NCBI RefSeq assembly: GCF_002770725.1
Contig: NZ_NQVN01000021.1
Location: 30,762-94,761 of the forward strand
Length of the DNA stretch: 64,000 bases
From: Pleomorphomonas carboxyditropha
GTDB taxonomy: Bacteria; Pseudomonadota; Alphaproteobacteria; Rhizobiales; Pleomorphomonadaceae
Reading direction: 5' to 3'
This document shows positions 10,155 to 21,432 of this stretch, piece after piece. The notes under the pieces were generated by a model that made no database searches, had not been told where the DNA came from, and saw only the letters and a list, made by a program, of their open reading frames with translations. A program made the position numbers and the translations under genes. Each line of letters starts with the position of its first letter. Position 1 is the stretch's first letter.

Positions 10155-10697
10155 TCAGAGGTCGCGGATGATGACGCCGTCGTCGTCCTCGTCGACGTGG
10201 CCGTGACGGGCGATATAGGCTTCCGTCACGTCGAGCAGCGTCTGCGTCAGCGCCGAGCCGACCCGGTTCTGCTCGTCCTTGGCGCGCTCGCGGACGATGG
10301 CGCGGATGGAATCGACGTGCTGGTTGACGAGGTCGACCGGCGTCAGCGTCCGGTCGGCGATGCGTTCGAGCAGGGCGCACAGGCTGCCGGCGACGCGGGT
10401 GGCCAGCGGAAAGCCCAGCGTCGTCGACTGGCCCTTGATGTCGTGGACGGCGCGGTGGAAGGCGCGCTTCTCCTCGCCCTCGCGATAGTCGGCGGCCACC
10501 CAGGCGTCGCGCGTCGCGAACATCGTCCTGACCTCGTCGAGCATCCAGTCGTCGAAATGCGTCGACAGGATCTGCAGCGCCGCCTCGGCGCGCTTCACCG
10601 GATCGTCGGCCGGCGAGCGACGGCGAATCTCCCGCACCTTCTTGCGGAGGTCGTTCTTGGCCTCGATGTATTCGGTGGCTTCGGAGGGTTTGGTCAT
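10155..10697 (-). CDS. Hpt-domain phosphotransfer protein
   Basis: A 180-residue predicted histidine phosphotransfer protein of a phosphorelay. The Hpt motif is AVHDIKGQSTTLGFP, in which the His followed two residues later by Lys-Gly is the expected phospho-site. Flanking helices (about residues 75-150) match the four-helix bundle. The N-terminal 60 residues are charged and predicted helical. I chose ATG 10697; the longer frame to 10739 would need a TTG start. It is convergent with the pyruvate kinase-like gene and just downstream of nadK. Its partner kinase and regulator are not in the window, although ctrA is nearby and could be a distant target. Confidence 0.75.
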   Translation of the reverse strand: MTKPSEATEYIEAKNDLRKKVREIRRRSPADDPVKRAEAALQILSTHFDDWMLDEVRTMFATRDAWVAADYREGEEKRAFHRAVHDIKGQSTTLGFPLATRVAGSLCALLERIADRTLTPVDLVNQHVDSIRAIVRERAKDEQNRVGSALTQTLLDVTEAYIARHGHVDEDDDGVIIRDL

Positions 10698-10772
10698 CGG
10701 CGATGGTTCCGTCGATTGCACGGCGGTGAGCCGCGACAACCAATTGTCGTCGGCGGCGCTTAAGGAAACGTT

Positions 10773-11558
10773 TCAGGTCCGGAATTGCTCCGTCAGGACG
10801 CGCTCCTCCCAGCCATGGTTGCGATCGAACAGGATCAGGCTGCGCTGGCGCACGTCGGCCTTGATGGCGACGCGCAGCACGTCGCGCACCTCCTGATGGT
10901 CGGCGGCCACCGAAACCGGCCGCTTCTCGTGCTCGAGCACGTCGATGACGATCGAGCAGCGGTCGGGAATGACGGCGCCGCGCCAGCCGCGCGGCCGGAA
11001 GGCGCTGATCGGCGTGACGGCCAGAAGCGGCACGTGGATCGGCAGGATGGGGCCGTGGGCCGACAGGTTGTAGGCGGTCGAGCCGGCCGGCGTCGACACC
11101 AGCACGCCGTCGCAGGCCATCTCCTCGAGCCGCACCTTGTCGTCGATGGAGATCCTGAGCTTGGCCGCCTGATAGGTCTGCCGCATCAGCGACACTTCGT
11201 TGAAGGCGTGGGCGAGGTGGGTGTCGCCGAGCACCGTCGTCGCCTCCATGGCCAGCGGGTGCAGGGCGGTGACCACCGAATCGGCGAGCCGCTCCCGGAG
11301 GCCCTCGACGCGGAACTCGTTCATCAGGAAGCCGACCGAGCCGCAGTTGAGGCCGTAGATCGGCTTGTCGGTATTGATGAAGCGATGCAGCGTCTGCAGC
11401 ATCAGACCGTCGCCGCCCAGCGCCACGATGGCGTCGGCGTCCTCGGCGGCGACGTTGCCATAGGCGGCGACGAGCCGCGCCCTGGCGTCCCGGGCCTCGG
11501 CCGTGTCGCTGGCGACGAAGGAAAGGTGCTCGAAGGAAGGGCGTCCGTTTTGCGGCAT
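10773..11558 (-). CDS. nadK: NAD kinase
   Basis: ATP-dependent NAD kinase (PpnK) that makes NADP in the cytoplasm. It has 261 residues, about the alphaproteobacterial family length. Diagnostic motifs are the GGDG of the nucleotide site (residues 48-51, in IVALGGDGLMLQ), NCGSVGFLMNEF shortly after, TPAGSTAYNLSAHGPILP and a C-terminal region with VSVAADHQEVRDV. The ATG at 11556-11558 gives the compact family N-terminus; the longer frame to 11882 reads through the cutA promoter region and is not credible. The gene is divergent from cutA, with 211 bases between the starts. Confidence 0.93.
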   Translation of the reverse strand: MPQNGRPSFEHLSFVASDTAEARDARARLVAAYGNVAAEDADAIVALGGDGLMLQTLHRFINTDKPIYGLNCGSVGFLMNEFRVEGLRERLADSVVTALHPLAMEATTVLGDTHLAHAFNEVSLMRQTYQAAKLRISIDDKVRLEEMACDGVLVSTPAGSTAYNLSAHGPILPIHVPLLAVTPISAFRPRGWRGAVIPDRCSIVIDVLEHEKRPVSVAADHQEVRDVLRVAIKADVRQRSLILFDRNHGWEERVLTEQFRT

Positions 11559-11769
11559 CGGATCCGTCGCGTCAGTCGTCCAGCGGTTTCCTGGCTCCGG
11601 CCGGCCGCCATCGCCCCCTGCCAAGCCGGCATCCGGACGATGCGCCCGCCGCAAATGGGGGTCCACTTTCGTGGGATATGATCTAGCATGGCCCCGTGGA
11701 AAAGGAAACGTGCCGGGCCGGTGGCGATTCTCGCCGGCCCGGTCACCTCCGGAAGCTGCGGGAGATCCC

Positions 11770-12144
11770 ATGTCGAAATCCGTCGACGACCTGCGCATCG
11801 TCAGCGTCACCTGTCCGGACGAGGCGACGGCGCTCGCCATCGCCCGCCTCGCCGTGGAGCGGCGCCTCGCCGCCTGCGCCAATATCGTGCCGGGCGTCCG
11901 TACCGTCTATCGCTGGATGGGCGAGATCAGCGAGGACAGCGAGGTGCTGCTCACCCTCAAGACGCGCGAGGACTTCGTGGAATCGCTCTACACGGCGATC
12001 GTCGCCACCCATCCCTACCAGCAGCCGGCCATCGAGGTGACGGCGCTCGCCGACGCCGGTCGCGGCGTCGCCGCCTGGATCCGGGCGGAGACCGGCGGCG
12101 AGGACAGCACGGCGCTGCCGAAGAGCTTCAAGCCGGTCGAATAG
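11770..12144 (+). CDS. cutA: divalent-cation tolerance protein CutA
   Basis: A 124-residue trimeric CutA1 protein, a PII-like ferredoxin fold linked to divalent-metal tolerance. The real molecular role is still debated in the literature. Visible family marks are VSVTCPDEATALAIARLAVERRLAACAN at the N-terminus (with the conserved Cys), YRWMGEISEDSEVLLTLKT, and ATHPYQQPAIEV. GGGAGAT precedes the ATG at 11770. A hairpin repeat lies directly downstream. Confidence 0.93.
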   Translation: MSKSVDDLRIVSVTCPDEATALAIARLAVERRLAACANIVPGVRTVYRWMGEISEDSEVLLTLKTREDFVESLYTAIVATHPYQQPAIEVTALADAGRGVAAWIRAETGGEDSTALPKSFKPVE

Positions 12145-12191
12145 GGCAGGGATCATTCGTGCGGGAACGCCCGATACCTGCCTCGCGCCTC

Positions 12192-12297
12192 TTTCTGCCC
12201 GAGGTCCTACGCCTGCGCGGAGGATGACAACCTATATATTTGTTTTCTATATATAATTTGTCATCCTCCGCGCAGGCGTAGGACCTCAGGCAGGATA
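12192..12297. repeat. paired hairpin repeat (BIME-like)
   Basis: Two inverted copies of the hairpin core (CTGCCCGAGGTCCTACGCCT ... GATGACAA and the mirror TTGTCATCC ... AGGCGTAGGACCTCAGGCAG) around a TATATATT...TATATATAA spacer. Each inner stem is imperfect (TCCTACGC against GCGGAGGA), but the two arms still match each other almost perfectly, so the whole element can fold as one long cruciform. It occupies the cutA-ctrA convergent gap 12145-12499, which also holds the ctrA terminator. Confidence 0.85.
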
Positions 12298-12411
12298 TGG
12301 CAAGGGGTCGATATAGGGCACGCCTCTTCGACGAGCCGTCGAAACTCCGCCTGTCCGGACGTCCGATCGCAGCGACGCGCTCCGCCGCCGTCGCGCCGGG
12401 GCTGTCGCCTG

Positions 12412-12440
12412 AAAACAAAAACCCCGGCGTGAGCCGGGGC
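12412..12440 (-). terminator. rho-independent terminator of ctrA
   Basis: Read on the minus strand, CCCCGGCTCACGCCGGGG forms a strong stem with a short loop and is followed directly by TTTTTGTTTTC. It lies about 60 bases after the ctrA stop codon. Confidence 0.85.
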
Positions 12441-12499
12441 GAAGCCGAGCGTGGCGCGAAAGGGGTGAAACGCGCCGCCGCCCGCTCGGTCGGATCGGG

Positions 12500-13195
12500 T
12501 CAGACCGCTTCCTGGATCTCGTCGGGCTCGCGCAGCACGTAGCCGCGGCCCCAGACCGTCTCGATATAGTTGCGGCCATCGGTGGCGTTCGCCAGCTTCT
12601 TGCGGAGCTTGCAGATGAACACGTCGATGATCTTCAGTTCCGGCTCGTCCATGCCGCCGTAGAGATGGTTGAGGAACATCTCCTTGGTGAGCGTCGTACC
12701 CTTCCTGAGGGAAAGCAGCTCCAGCATCTGGTATTCCTTGCCGGTCAGATGCACGCGGTTGCCGTTGACCTCGACGGTCTTGGTGTCGAGGTTGACCAGG
12801 AGGTCGCCGGTGACGATCACCGACTGGGCATGGCCCTTGGAGCGGCGGACGATGGCATGGATGCGGGCGATCAGCTCGTCCTTGTGGAACGGCTTGGTCA
12901 TGTAGTCGTCGGCGCCGAAGCCCAGCCCGCGCACCTTGTCCTCGATGTTGCCGAGGCCGGACAGGATGAGGATCGGCGTCTTGACCTTGGACACGCGCAG
13001 CGTCCGGAGCACTTCATAGCCCGACATGTCCGGCAGGTTGAGATCCAGCAGGATGATATCGTAGTCATAGAGCTTGCCGAGGTCGATGCCTTCCTCGCCA
13101 AGGTCCGTCGTATAGACGTTGAAGCTCTCGGACTTCAGCATCAGCTCGATGCTCTGTGCGGTCGCGCTGTCGTCCTCGATCAGCAAAACTCGCAT
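12500..13195 (-). CDS. ctrA: cell-cycle response regulator CtrA
   Basis: Master regulator of the alphaproteobacterial cell cycle, flagellar and division genes. It is an OmpR-type response regulator of 231 residues, exactly the usual length. Residues 1-120 are the receiver domain with DD at 8-9, the phospho-acceptor Asp51 (in [14 protein letters not shown]) and the conserved Lys of [10 protein letters not shown]. The winged-helix DNA-binding domain follows ([12 protein letters not shown], then [14 protein letters not shown] and [12 protein letters not shown]). It starts at ATG 13195 (MRVLLIEDD). The upstream 401 bases hold a CtrA half-site and six GANTC sites, as expected for an autoregulated, methylation-sensitive promoter. 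It is divergent from fliI-fliJ. Confidence 0.97.
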   Translation of the reverse strand: MRVLLIEDDSATAQSIELMLKSESFNVYTTDLGEEGIDLGKLYDYDIILLDLNLPDMSGYEVLRTLRVSKVKTPILILSGLGNIEDKVRGLGFGADDYMTKPFHKDELIARIHAIVRRSKGHAQSVIVTGDLLVNLDTKTVEVNGNRVHLTGKEYQMLELLSLRKGTTLTKEMFLNHLYGGMDEPELKIIDVFICKLRKKLANATDGRNYIETVWGRGYVLREPDEIQEAV

Positions 13196-13296
13196 TCCGT
13201 TATCCCCTTTTTCTAGGGCCTCGGGCCCGACCTTCTGTCGGAAGCGCATCCGGTCTTCCGCCGGACATGGGCTATCGGATCCAAGGCTAGTTCCGA

Positions 13297-13304
13297 ATGG
13301 TTAA
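13297..13304 (-). promoter_or_regulatory. CtrA half-site TTAACCAT in the ctrA promoter
   Basis: On the minus strand the sequence reads TTAACCAT, an exact CtrA half-site, 102 bases upstream of the ctrA start. A GATTC (GANTC) site lies 9 bases further upstream at 13313-13317. The arrangement suggests autoregulation. Confidence 0.55.
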
Positions 13305-13312
13305 CAAACAAT

Positions 13313-13562
13313 GATTCTCAGCCGCAAGCACTTTGACGAAAATCCTACGAAAGGTCGGGCAGGTCCTTCAGAATCAACGATAAATTGGCTTCGGTTGTCC
13401 TCATCCAGCAAATTAAGATATTTGCCTAAGCGATTCTGCCGACTCCACGAAGATTCCTTGTCCACACCCCGGGGCCTCCCGGTCGGTCGCCGCCGTACTC
13501 TTAAGCAAAGTATTAACGTCCGACCTTAACGAAGCGTTACACTGAGGGGGTGAGCGCGAATC
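13313..13562. promoter_or_regulatory. cluster of six GANTC sites in the ctrA-fliI intergenic region
   Basis: CcrM methylation sites (GANTC) occur at 13313-13317, 13371-13375, 13432-13436, 13441-13445, 13452-13456 and 13558-13562. They sit in the 401-base gap 13196-13596, together with TTAA boxes at 13501, 13513 and 13526 before fliI. The TTAA spacings are 8 and 9 bases rather than the ideal 7. The region holds no gene and probably contains the divergent promoters. Confidence 0.5.
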
Positions 13563-13596
13563 AATTTGGAAACCTTTTTGTCCGGAACCCCCGCCG

Positions 13597-14949
13597 ATGA
13601 CGCTTGACCGGCTCGCCGCCGAAATCGCCGCCCTCCGTCCGCTGGAAATCTACGGGCGCGTTTCCAGCGTGCAGGGCATGCTGGTGGAGGTGGCCGGCCC
13701 GGTTGAGGAGATGAGCGTCGGCGCCCGCCTGTCGGTCTCGGGCTTCGGCGGCGCCAGGGTGGCCGTCGAGGTGGTCGGCTTCCGCGACGGCAAGGCGCTC
13801 TGCCTGCCGTTCGCCTCGATGGAGGGCGTGCGCCTCGGCGCCAAGGCGGCGATCGCCACCTCGTCGGCGTCGGTGCGGCCGTCGGAAGGCTGGCTCGGCC
13901 GGGTGGTCAACGCCTTCGGCGAGCCGATCGACGGCAAGGGGCCGCTGCCGCTCGGCCCGCGCGAGATGCCGCTCCGCGCCTCGCCGCCGCAGGCGGCCGA
14001 GCGGGCGCGGGTGGGCGAGCCGATCGACCTCGGCGTGCGCGTGCTCAACACCTTCGCCACCTGCTGCCGCGGCCAGCGCATGGGCATCTTCGCCGGCTCG
14101 GGCGTCGGCAAGTCGGTTCTCCTGTCCATGCTGGCCCGCTACACCGCCTGCGACGTGTCGGTGATCGGCCTGGTCGGCGAGCGCGGCCGCGAGGTGCAGG
14201 AGTTCATCGAGGACGACCTCGGCGAGGAGGGGCTCGCCCGCTCGGTGGTGGTGGTCGCCACCTCCGACGAGACGGCGCTGATGCGGCGGCAGGCCGCCTA
14301 TCTGACGCTGACCGTCGCCGAGCATTTCCGCGACGAGGGGCAGGACGTGCTCTGCCTGATGGATTCGGTGACGCGCTTCGCCATGGCCCAGCGCGAGATC
14401 GGCCTCTCCGCCGGCGAGCCGCCGACCTCCAAGGGCTATACGCCGACGGTGTTCGCCGAGCTGCCGCGCCTCCTGGAGCGCGCCGGTCCCGGCCCGGTGG
14501 GCGGCGGCACCATCACCGGCCTGTTCACCGTGCTGGTCGACGGCGACAATCACAACGAGCCGGTGGCCGACGCGGTGCGCGGCATCCTCGACGGCCATAT
14601 CGTCATGGAGCGGGCGATCGCCGAGCGCGGCCGCTATCCGGCGGTCAACGTGCTGAAGACGGTGTCGCGCACCATGCCGGGCTGCGTCGAGGAGGAGATC
14701 CGGCCGATGATCCGCGACGCCAAGCGGCTGATGGCCACCTTCGCCGACATGGAGGAGCTGATCCGCCTCGGCGCCTACCGGCGCGGCAGCAACCCGGAAG
14801 TCGACCAGTCGATCGACGTTTCCGGTCCGCTGGAAGCCTTTTTGACGCAGGGAAAAGGCGAATGCACCTGCCGTCACGACGGTTACCGCGATCTTGCTCA
14901 CCTTTTGGAAAGCACTGTCGGTTTACGATACCCGCATTCCGGGGAGTAA
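13597..14949 (+). CDS. fliI: flagellum-specific ATPase FliI
   Basis: Export ATPase of the flagellar type III secretion system, acting at the cytoplasmic face of the basal body. It has 450 residues. The N-terminal beta-barrel covers about residues 1-95. The F1-beta-like ATPase core has Walker A GSGVGKS (about residue 168), [11 protein letters not shown], Walker B around [12 protein letters not shown] and the arginine-finger region [13 protein letters not shown]. The C-terminal helices end near residue 450. No strong ribosome-binding site is visible before ATG 13597. fliJ follows after 6 bases in the same operon, with ctrA divergent upstream, an arrangement typical of Hyphomicrobiales. Confidence 0.96.
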   Translation: MTLDRLAAEIAALRPLEIYGRVSSVQGMLVEVAGPVEEMSVGARLSVSGFGGARVAVEVVGFRDGKALCLPFASMEGVRLGAKAAIATSSASVRPSEGWLGRVVNAFGEPIDGKGPLPLGPREMPLRASPPQAAERARVGEPIDLGVRVLNTFATCCRGQRMGIFAGSGVGKSVLLSMLARYTACDVSVIGLVGERGREVQEFIEDDLGEEGLARSVVVVATSDETALMRRQAAYLTLTVAEHFRDEGQDVLCLMDSVTRFAMAQREIGLSAGEPPTSKGYTPTVFAELPRLLERAGPGPVGGGTITGLFTVLVDGDNHNEPVADAVRGILDGHIVMERAIAERGRYPAVNVLKTVSRTMPGCVEEEIRPMIRDAKRLMATFADMEELIRLGAYRRGSNPEVDQSIDVSGPLEAFLTQGKGECTCRHDGYRDLAHLLESTVGLRYPHSGE

Positions 14950-14955
14950 TTTGAA

Positions 14956-15369
14956 ATGAAATCTCGCAACAGTCTCATCCGACTCAAGCGGTTTCAGGTC
15001 GACGAGAAGCGTCGGCAGGTGATGCAGATCGAGATGATGATCGCCGAGTTCGAGCGCATGGCCTCCGAGCTCGACGAGCAGATCCTGGCCGAACAGAAGC
15101 GCAGCGGCATTACCGACATCACCCATTTCGCCTATCCGACCTTCGCGAAGGCGGCGATGGGCCGGCGCGACAATCTCATCGGCTCGGCCAACGATCTCAG
15201 GGGGCAGCTCGAGGCGGCGCAGGCGGCGCTCAGCGAGGCGGTCGAGGAGATGAAGAAGATCGAGCTTCTCGAAGAGCGCGACCAGATGCGCGAGAAGACC
15301 GCTCAGGAGGTCGCCGAGCAGGACGCGCTCGACGAGGTGGCGGCCCGCCGCTCCTATCACGCCGGCTGA
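14956..15369 (+). CDS. fliJ: flagellar export protein FliJ
   Basis: A 137-residue coiled-coil stalk protein that works with FliI in flagellar export. The sequence is highly charged and helical throughout (RFQVDEKRRQVMQIEMMIAE and LEAAQAALSEAVEEMKKIEL), as in FliJ. It follows fliI by 6 bases. A hairpin followed by a T-run 45 bases after the stop probably ends the operon. Confidence 0.9.
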   Translation: MKSRNSLIRLKRFQVDEKRRQVMQIEMMIAEFERMASELDEQILAEQKRSGITDITHFAYPTFAKAAMGRRDNLIGSANDLRGQLEAAQAALSEAVEEMKKIELLEERDQMREKTAQEVAEQDALDEVAARRSYHAG

Positions 15370-15414
15370 TCCGCGCCGCCGGCGTTCCGTTCCGTCATCG
15401 CTCCGGATCCATTT

Positions 15415-15450
15415 CGGGCGGGCATGCCAGGCATGTCCGCCGCTTTTGTT
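15415..15450 (+). terminator. probable terminator of fliI-fliJ
   Basis: GCGGGCATG and CATGTCCGC form a stem with one G-T pair around CCAGG. The sequence CGCTTTTGTT follows. Confidence 0.6.
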
Positions 15451-15457
15451 GGCAGGA

Positions 15458-15631
15458 TCAGGGCGCCTGCCAACTGGTGGCGACGCCGGCGCCGGCCGTC
15501 GCCGAAATCTCGACCGTGACGGTGAAATCGCCCGGCCACAGCCGGTCGGGCAAGGTGCGGGCGGCGACCACGGTGGTCAGCGCCACCAGCGCGGCGGCGA
15601 TCCAGCTCAGGAGTTTGGTCTTGCGGGCCAT
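15458..15631 (-). CDS. small predicted single-pass membrane protein
   Basis: A 57-residue frame beginning MARKTKLLSWIAAALVALTT: a basic N-terminus, one hydrophobic segment (about residues 8-24), then a short outer part ending TSWQAP. It lies alone in the convergent gap between fliJ and ychF. No family is recognised. Codon use resembles the neighbours, but the ribosome-binding site is weak, so it may not be a real gene. The rest of the gap to 15872 holds only a GC-rich hairpin (15807-15835) that could end ychF. Confidence 0.35.
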   Translation of the reverse strand: MARKTKLLSWIAAALVALTTVVAARTLPDRLWPGDFTVTVEISATAGAGVATSWQAP

Positions 15632-15872
15632 GGCATGCTGCCGTTGTTGTGCGGCGCGGCCCCTTCCGCGCCATGATGTCACCCTATTCCCGCCGGCTTG
15701 AACGAGCCCCGAACCTGCCGTTCATCTCGCGTTCATCGCGGTAAACGGCTGGTAAACGCGGTGTTTCGGCCGGGAACGCAAATCGGAGGACTGAATGGAA
15801 ACGCCGACGCCGCCGCGAAAGTTCCACGGCGGCGTCAAAAATGTGGCGAGAATGGGTCGAGGTCGCCGAACG

Positions 15873-16967
<1,095 letters not shown>

Positions 16968-17058
16968 GGTGATCTGACTTTCGTCTGGAGCGAACTGTTG
17001 GCCGAGGTGTTAGGGAAGCGCGCCGCCGCCCGTCAAGGAAAATGTCCGGAGAGGTTCG

Positions 17059-17769
17059 TCAGCGCTTGGTCTTCTGGGCGAGCAGGCTTTTGAGGATGGC
17101 CGCCATGGCGTTCTTCGGCGGCGGTTCGGCCGGGGCCGCGGCGGCGGGCGCGGCCGGTCCGCTGTCGGTCTTCGCGTCCGGCTTCGGCTTGCGCTGCGGC
17201 TTCGGCTCGGTGACGGCGTGGACGCGGTTGGCGAAGGTGGCGTCGGCGCCCTTCACCAGCTCGCCGGCGTTGTCGGCGATGGCATCGAGGAGGCGCACCA
17301 GCCAGTCGCGGTCGGCCTTGGCGAAGTCGGAGAGCACGTGGGCGTGGACCAGCGCCTTGTCGCCGGGGTGGCCGATGCCGAGGCGCATGCGGCGATAGCC
17401 GTCGGTGATCTGCGAGGTGATGGACCTCAGGCCGTTGTGGCCGCCGTGGCCGCCGCCGACCTTCATGCGGAGCTTGCCGGGCGGCAGGTCGAGCTCGTCA
17501 TGGATGACGACGACGTCGGACGGGGCGAGCTTCAGGAAGCGCACCGCCTCGCCGACCGAGCGGCCGCTCTCGTTCATGTAGGTCTGCGGCTTCATCAGCA
17601 GCACGCGCTCGCCGTCGATCACGCCTTCCGACACCTCGGCCTGGAAGTTCTTCCGCCAGGCGGGAAAGCGATGGCGCGTGTGGATGACGTCGGCCGCCAT
17701 GAAGCCGATGTTGTGGCGGTTCGACGCATATTTGGCGCCGGGATTGCCGAGACCGACCAGAATGAGCAC
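17059..17769 (-). CDS. pth: peptidyl-tRNA hydrolase
   Basis: Recycles peptidyl-tRNAs released during translation. It has 236 residues, longer than the usual 190-200. The first 190 contain the full domain: [18 protein letters not shown] with catalytic His19, [27 protein letters not shown] with the conserved Asp, and [12 protein letters not shown]. The last 45 residues are a Lys/Pro/Ala-rich tail ([12 protein letters not shown]) common in alphaproteobacteria. It lies between rplY (75-base gap) and ychF (91-base gap). Confidence 0.95.
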   Translation of the reverse strand: MLILVGLGNPGAKYASNRHNIGFMAADVIHTRHRFPAWRKNFQAEVSEGVIDGERVLLMKPQTYMNESGRSVGEAVRFLKLAPSDVVVIHDELDLPPGKLRMKVGGGHGGHNGLRSITSQITDGYRRMRLGIGHPGDKALVHAHVLSDFAKADRDWLVRLLDAIADNAGELVKGADATFANRVHAVTEPKPQRKPKPDAKTDSGPAAPAAAAPAEPPPKNAMAAILKSLLAQKTKR

Positions 17770-17790
17770 GCGCCTCTCCCGAAAAGATCA

Positions 17791-17818
17791 GGGGTTCCGA
17801 TCTCACGACCGGAACCCC
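17791..17818 (-). terminator. hairpin between rplY and pth
   Basis: GGGGTTCCG and CGGAACCCC are perfect 9-base inverted arms in the rplY-pth gap. On the minus strand TGATCTTTT follows. It could be a partial terminator or a processing site inside the operon. Confidence 0.4.
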
Positions 17819-17844
17819 GAACATCGATCACAAGGCCGGAACGA

Positions 17845-18468
17845 TCAGGCCTTGGGCTCCTCGGCGGGAGCGGCAGCCGCGTCGGCGGCCTCTTCCGAGG
17901 TGGCGGCGGCGGAGCCGACGATGGTGGCGACGGCGAAGTCGCCATGGTCGACCAGCGTCGCGCCTTCCGGCAGCGTCACGGCGGAGATGTGCACGGCGTC
18001 GCCGATGTCGAGGGCGCCGACGTCGGCCGTCAGGTGCTCGGGAATGGCATTGGCGGAAACCAGCAGCGCCACTTCGTGGGCGGCGATGTTCAGCACGCCG
18101 CCGCGCTTGATGCCGGGCGACTTGTCCTGGCCGACGAAGTGCACCGGCACGTTGACCGTCACCTTGGTGGTGTCGGAGACGCGGATGAAGTCGACGTGGA
18201 CGAGGGTGTCGGTCACCGGGTCGAGCTGGTAGTCGCGCGGCAGGACCTTGATCTCCTTGCCGTCCACCTTGAGGGTGGCGACGTGGGTCATGAAGCCGCC
18301 GGCGTGCAGCTTGAGGAAGGTTTCCTTGGTGTCCACCGCGATGGAGAGCGGCGGCTGCTTGTCGCCGTAAACGACGGCGGGCGTCTTGCCTTCACGGCGC
18401 AGGGCGCGGGCGGACCCCTTTCCCACCCGGTCGCGCAGCGAGGCGACGAGCTCGTAAGTCTGAGCCAT
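17845..18468 (-). CDS. rplY: 50S ribosomal protein L25 (long, CTC form)
   Basis: Binds 5S rRNA in the large ribosomal subunit. It has 207 residues: the N-terminal L25 domain ([20 protein letters not shown] and [12 protein letters not shown], residues 1-95), then the TL5/CTC C-terminal beta domain ([14 protein letters not shown]), then an Ala/Glu-rich tail ending EEPKA. I chose ATG 18468 (MAQTYEL); the longer frame lacks support. It is the first gene of rplY-pth-ychF. Confidence 0.95.
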   Translation of the reverse strand: MAQTYELVASLRDRVGKGSARALRREGKTPAVVYGDKQPPLSIAVDTKETFLKLHAGGFMTHVATLKVDGKEIKVLPRDYQLDPVTDTLVHVDFIRVSDTTKVTVNVPVHFVGQDKSPGIKRGGVLNIAAHEVALLVSANAIPEHLTADVGALDIGDAVHISAVTLPEGATLVDHGDFAVATIVGSAAATSEEAADAAAAPAEEPKA

Positions 18469-18656
18469 TTCTCGTGCTTTCTTAATCGGAGTACTGGCAG
18501 TGGCGGCCACGCGGCCGACACCGATCCGGCGCTCCCTCCAGGGGGGTCGGCGCGGATGCCGGCGCTATAGCGGAAACGGCCGGGGAAGGCAAGGGAACGG
18601 GGGATTTTATGGCACCTTGCGGTGTCGACGGGGAGCCCGATATCCGCCGCCCGCTC

Positions 18657-18785
18657 CATCCTGCCCGAGGTCCTACGCCTTCGCGTAGGATGACAATCTA
18701 TAAGAACCACCGCGAGCGGCTACGTATTTGTTTCTTATATATAATTCTGTCATCCTACGCGAAGGCGTAGGACCTCGGACCGAAG
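18657..18785. repeat. paired hairpin repeat (BIME-like)
   Basis: Two inverted cores with perfect inner stems (TCCTACGC against GCGTAGGA, loop CTTC or GAAG) at each end of an AT-rich spacer with TATATATAATTCTG. It fills the gap between the divergent rplY and AGE epimerase genes (18469-18891), apart from the two promoter-proximal ends. This is one of few copies found between divergent genes. Confidence 0.85.
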
Positions 18786-18891
18786 AGGGCGCAACGCGGA
18801 TATAGGGCGCACCCGTCTTGCCGGGCGGCTTCGGGGCATTGCGGTCTGGCAATCCGCATGAAAACGTTTAGGACAGCGGGGCCGGTCCGGA

Positions 18892-20121
18892 ATGTCCGGT
18901 GTACAGGAGCGGCAGGCGATGACGGCGGACGACGAGGGCATGCGCGAGGAGATCCGTCGCGAACTGACCGAAAATATCCTGCCGTTCTGGCAGGGGCGCA
19001 TGCGCGATCCGAACGGCGGCTTCTTCGGCGCCGCGAATTGCGACGGTATCGTTGACAAAACAGCGCCGCGCGCCTCGGTGGTCAACGCCCGCATCCTCTG
19101 GACCTTCGCCACGGCGACGCGGGTGCTCGGCGCAAGCTACCGCGCCACCGCCGACTGGGCTTTCGACGATCTCCGGACGCGTTTCGTCGATGGTGAACAT
19201 GGCGGCCTCTACTGGCTCATCGACGCCGACGGGCGCCCGCTGTCCGACCGCAAGCAGATCTACGCCCAGGCCTTCGCCATCTACGCCTTCTCCGAATATG
19301 CCCGCGCCACCGGCAACCGCGACAGCCTGCGGCTGGCGATCGAGCTGTTCCACCTGATCGAGAAGCACGCCGCCGACCGCGGGCGCGGCGGCTATATCGA
19401 GGCGCTTGGCCGGGCCTGGGGGCCGCTCGACGACATGCGCCTCTCCGACAAGGACCTCAACAGCCCGAAGTCGATGAACACCCATCTTCACGTCATGGAG
19501 GCCTATACCAACCTTCTCCGGGTGTGGCGCGACCCGGCGCTGGTGGCGCGGCAGGCCGACCTGATCGCCGTCACGCTCGACCGCATCGTCGATGCCGGCC
19601 ATTTCAGGCTGTTCTTCGACATGGACTGGCGGCCGCTCGGCGACCACGTCTCCTATGGCCACGACATCGAAGGCAGTTGGCTGCTGGTCGAGGCGGCCGA
19701 GGTGCTGGGCGACGCGGCGCTGATCGCCCGCGCCAGGGAGGCCGCCATCCTGATGGCCGAGCGGACGCTCGCCGAGGGCCGCGACCGCGACGGCAGCCTG
19801 CATTACGAGGCGCACGGCGACGGCCGGCTGATCGACGCCGACAAGCACTGGTGGCCGCAGGCGGAGGCGCTGGTCGGCTTTCGGAATGCCTTCGAGATGA
19901 CCGGCGACGCGGCGTTCCGCGACGCGGCGCGCGACGTCTGGGCCTTCATCCGCGACAAGCTGACCGATCGCGCACATGGCGAATGGCACGCCAAGCTCAA
20001 GCCGGACGGCCGGCCCTATACGGCGGCCGAGGACCCCGACGCCTGCCTCGCCGGTCCGTGGAAGTGCCCCTATCACAACGGCCGCGCCTGCTTCGAGATG
20101 CTGGAGCGGCTCAAGGGGTAA
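18892..20121 (+). CDS. AGE family epimerase/isomerase (cellobiose 2-epimerase-like)
   Basis: An (alpha/alpha)6-barrel sugar epimerase or isomerase. Relatives act on N-acylglucosamine, mannose or cellobiose; the substrate here is not determined. It has 409 residues, the normal length. Likely catalytic histidines lie in MNTHLHVMEAYTNLLR, VSYGHDIEGSWLLVEAAE and HWWPQAEALVGF, and the C-terminus has EWHAKLKPDG and CPYHNGRACFEML. The N-terminal FWQGRMRDPNGGFFG resembles cellobiose 2-epimerases. The start is uncertain: ATG 18892 or ATG 18919 (MTADDEG). It is flanked by hairpin repeats on both sides and stands alone. Confidence 0.85.
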   Translation: MSGVQERQAMTADDEGMREEIRRELTENILPFWQGRMRDPNGGFFGAANCDGIVDKTAPRASVVNARILWTFATATRVLGASYRATADWAFDDLRTRFVDGEHGGLYWLIDADGRPLSDRKQIYAQAFAIYAFSEYARATGNRDSLRLAIELFHLIEKHAADRGRGGYIEALGRAWGPLDDMRLSDKDLNSPKSMNTHLHVMEAYTNLLRVWRDPALVARQADLIAVTLDRIVDAGHFRLFFDMDWRPLGDHVSYGHDIEGSWLLVEAAEVLGDAALIARAREAAILMAERTLAEGRDRDGSLHYEAHGDGRLIDADKHWWPQAEALVGFRNAFEMTGDAAFRDAARDVWAFIRDKLTDRAHGEWHAKLKPDGRPYTAAEDPDACLAGPWKCPYHNGRACFEMLERLKG

Positions 20122-20184
20122 GCGGCGTCGAGGACTTCGGGGTGGGAAACTCGGGAGCCGGGCGCCTATATGTGCCGATTGCCC

Positions 20185-20290
20185 CATTCTGCCCGAGGTC
20201 CTGCGCCTTCGCGCGGGATGACAGAATTATATAATGAAAACAAATATATAGATTGTCATCCTGCGCGAAGGCGCAGGACCTCATGCCGGA
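20185..20290. repeat. paired hairpin repeat, TCCTGCGC stem variant
   Basis: Inverted cores around ATTATATAATGAAAACAAATATATAGATTG. The right stem is TCCTGCGC-GAAG-GCGCAGGA, a base-pair exchange relative to the common TCCTACGC/GCGTAGGA stem. It fills the convergent gap between the AGE epimerase and prs. Confidence 0.85.
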
Positions 20291-20338
20291 AAATGCGTGA
20301 CGTGGATATCGGACGCCAAAACCCGGCGCCCATCATCC

Positions 20339-21271
<933 letters not shown>

Positions 21272-21432
21272 GAACGTCGACCTCGCGAAAAGACCTCGCC
21301 GCCCCCATGAGAGACGGGAGCGGCGACCGGCTGGCTGGTTTCGCGCGCCTTTTAGCAGCGCGATGGAGACGCGTAAACACGCGATCTCGCGAATGCTGCC
21401 ATGTTGACGGCGTTATGCGCCGACTTATGAGT

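Noticed and set aside
8470..10743. Long minus-strand frame opposite the pyruvate kinase-like gene
   Set aside because: Composition is Arg/Pro/Ala/Gly-rich shadow sequence. The plus-strand product has clear pyruvate kinase motifs.
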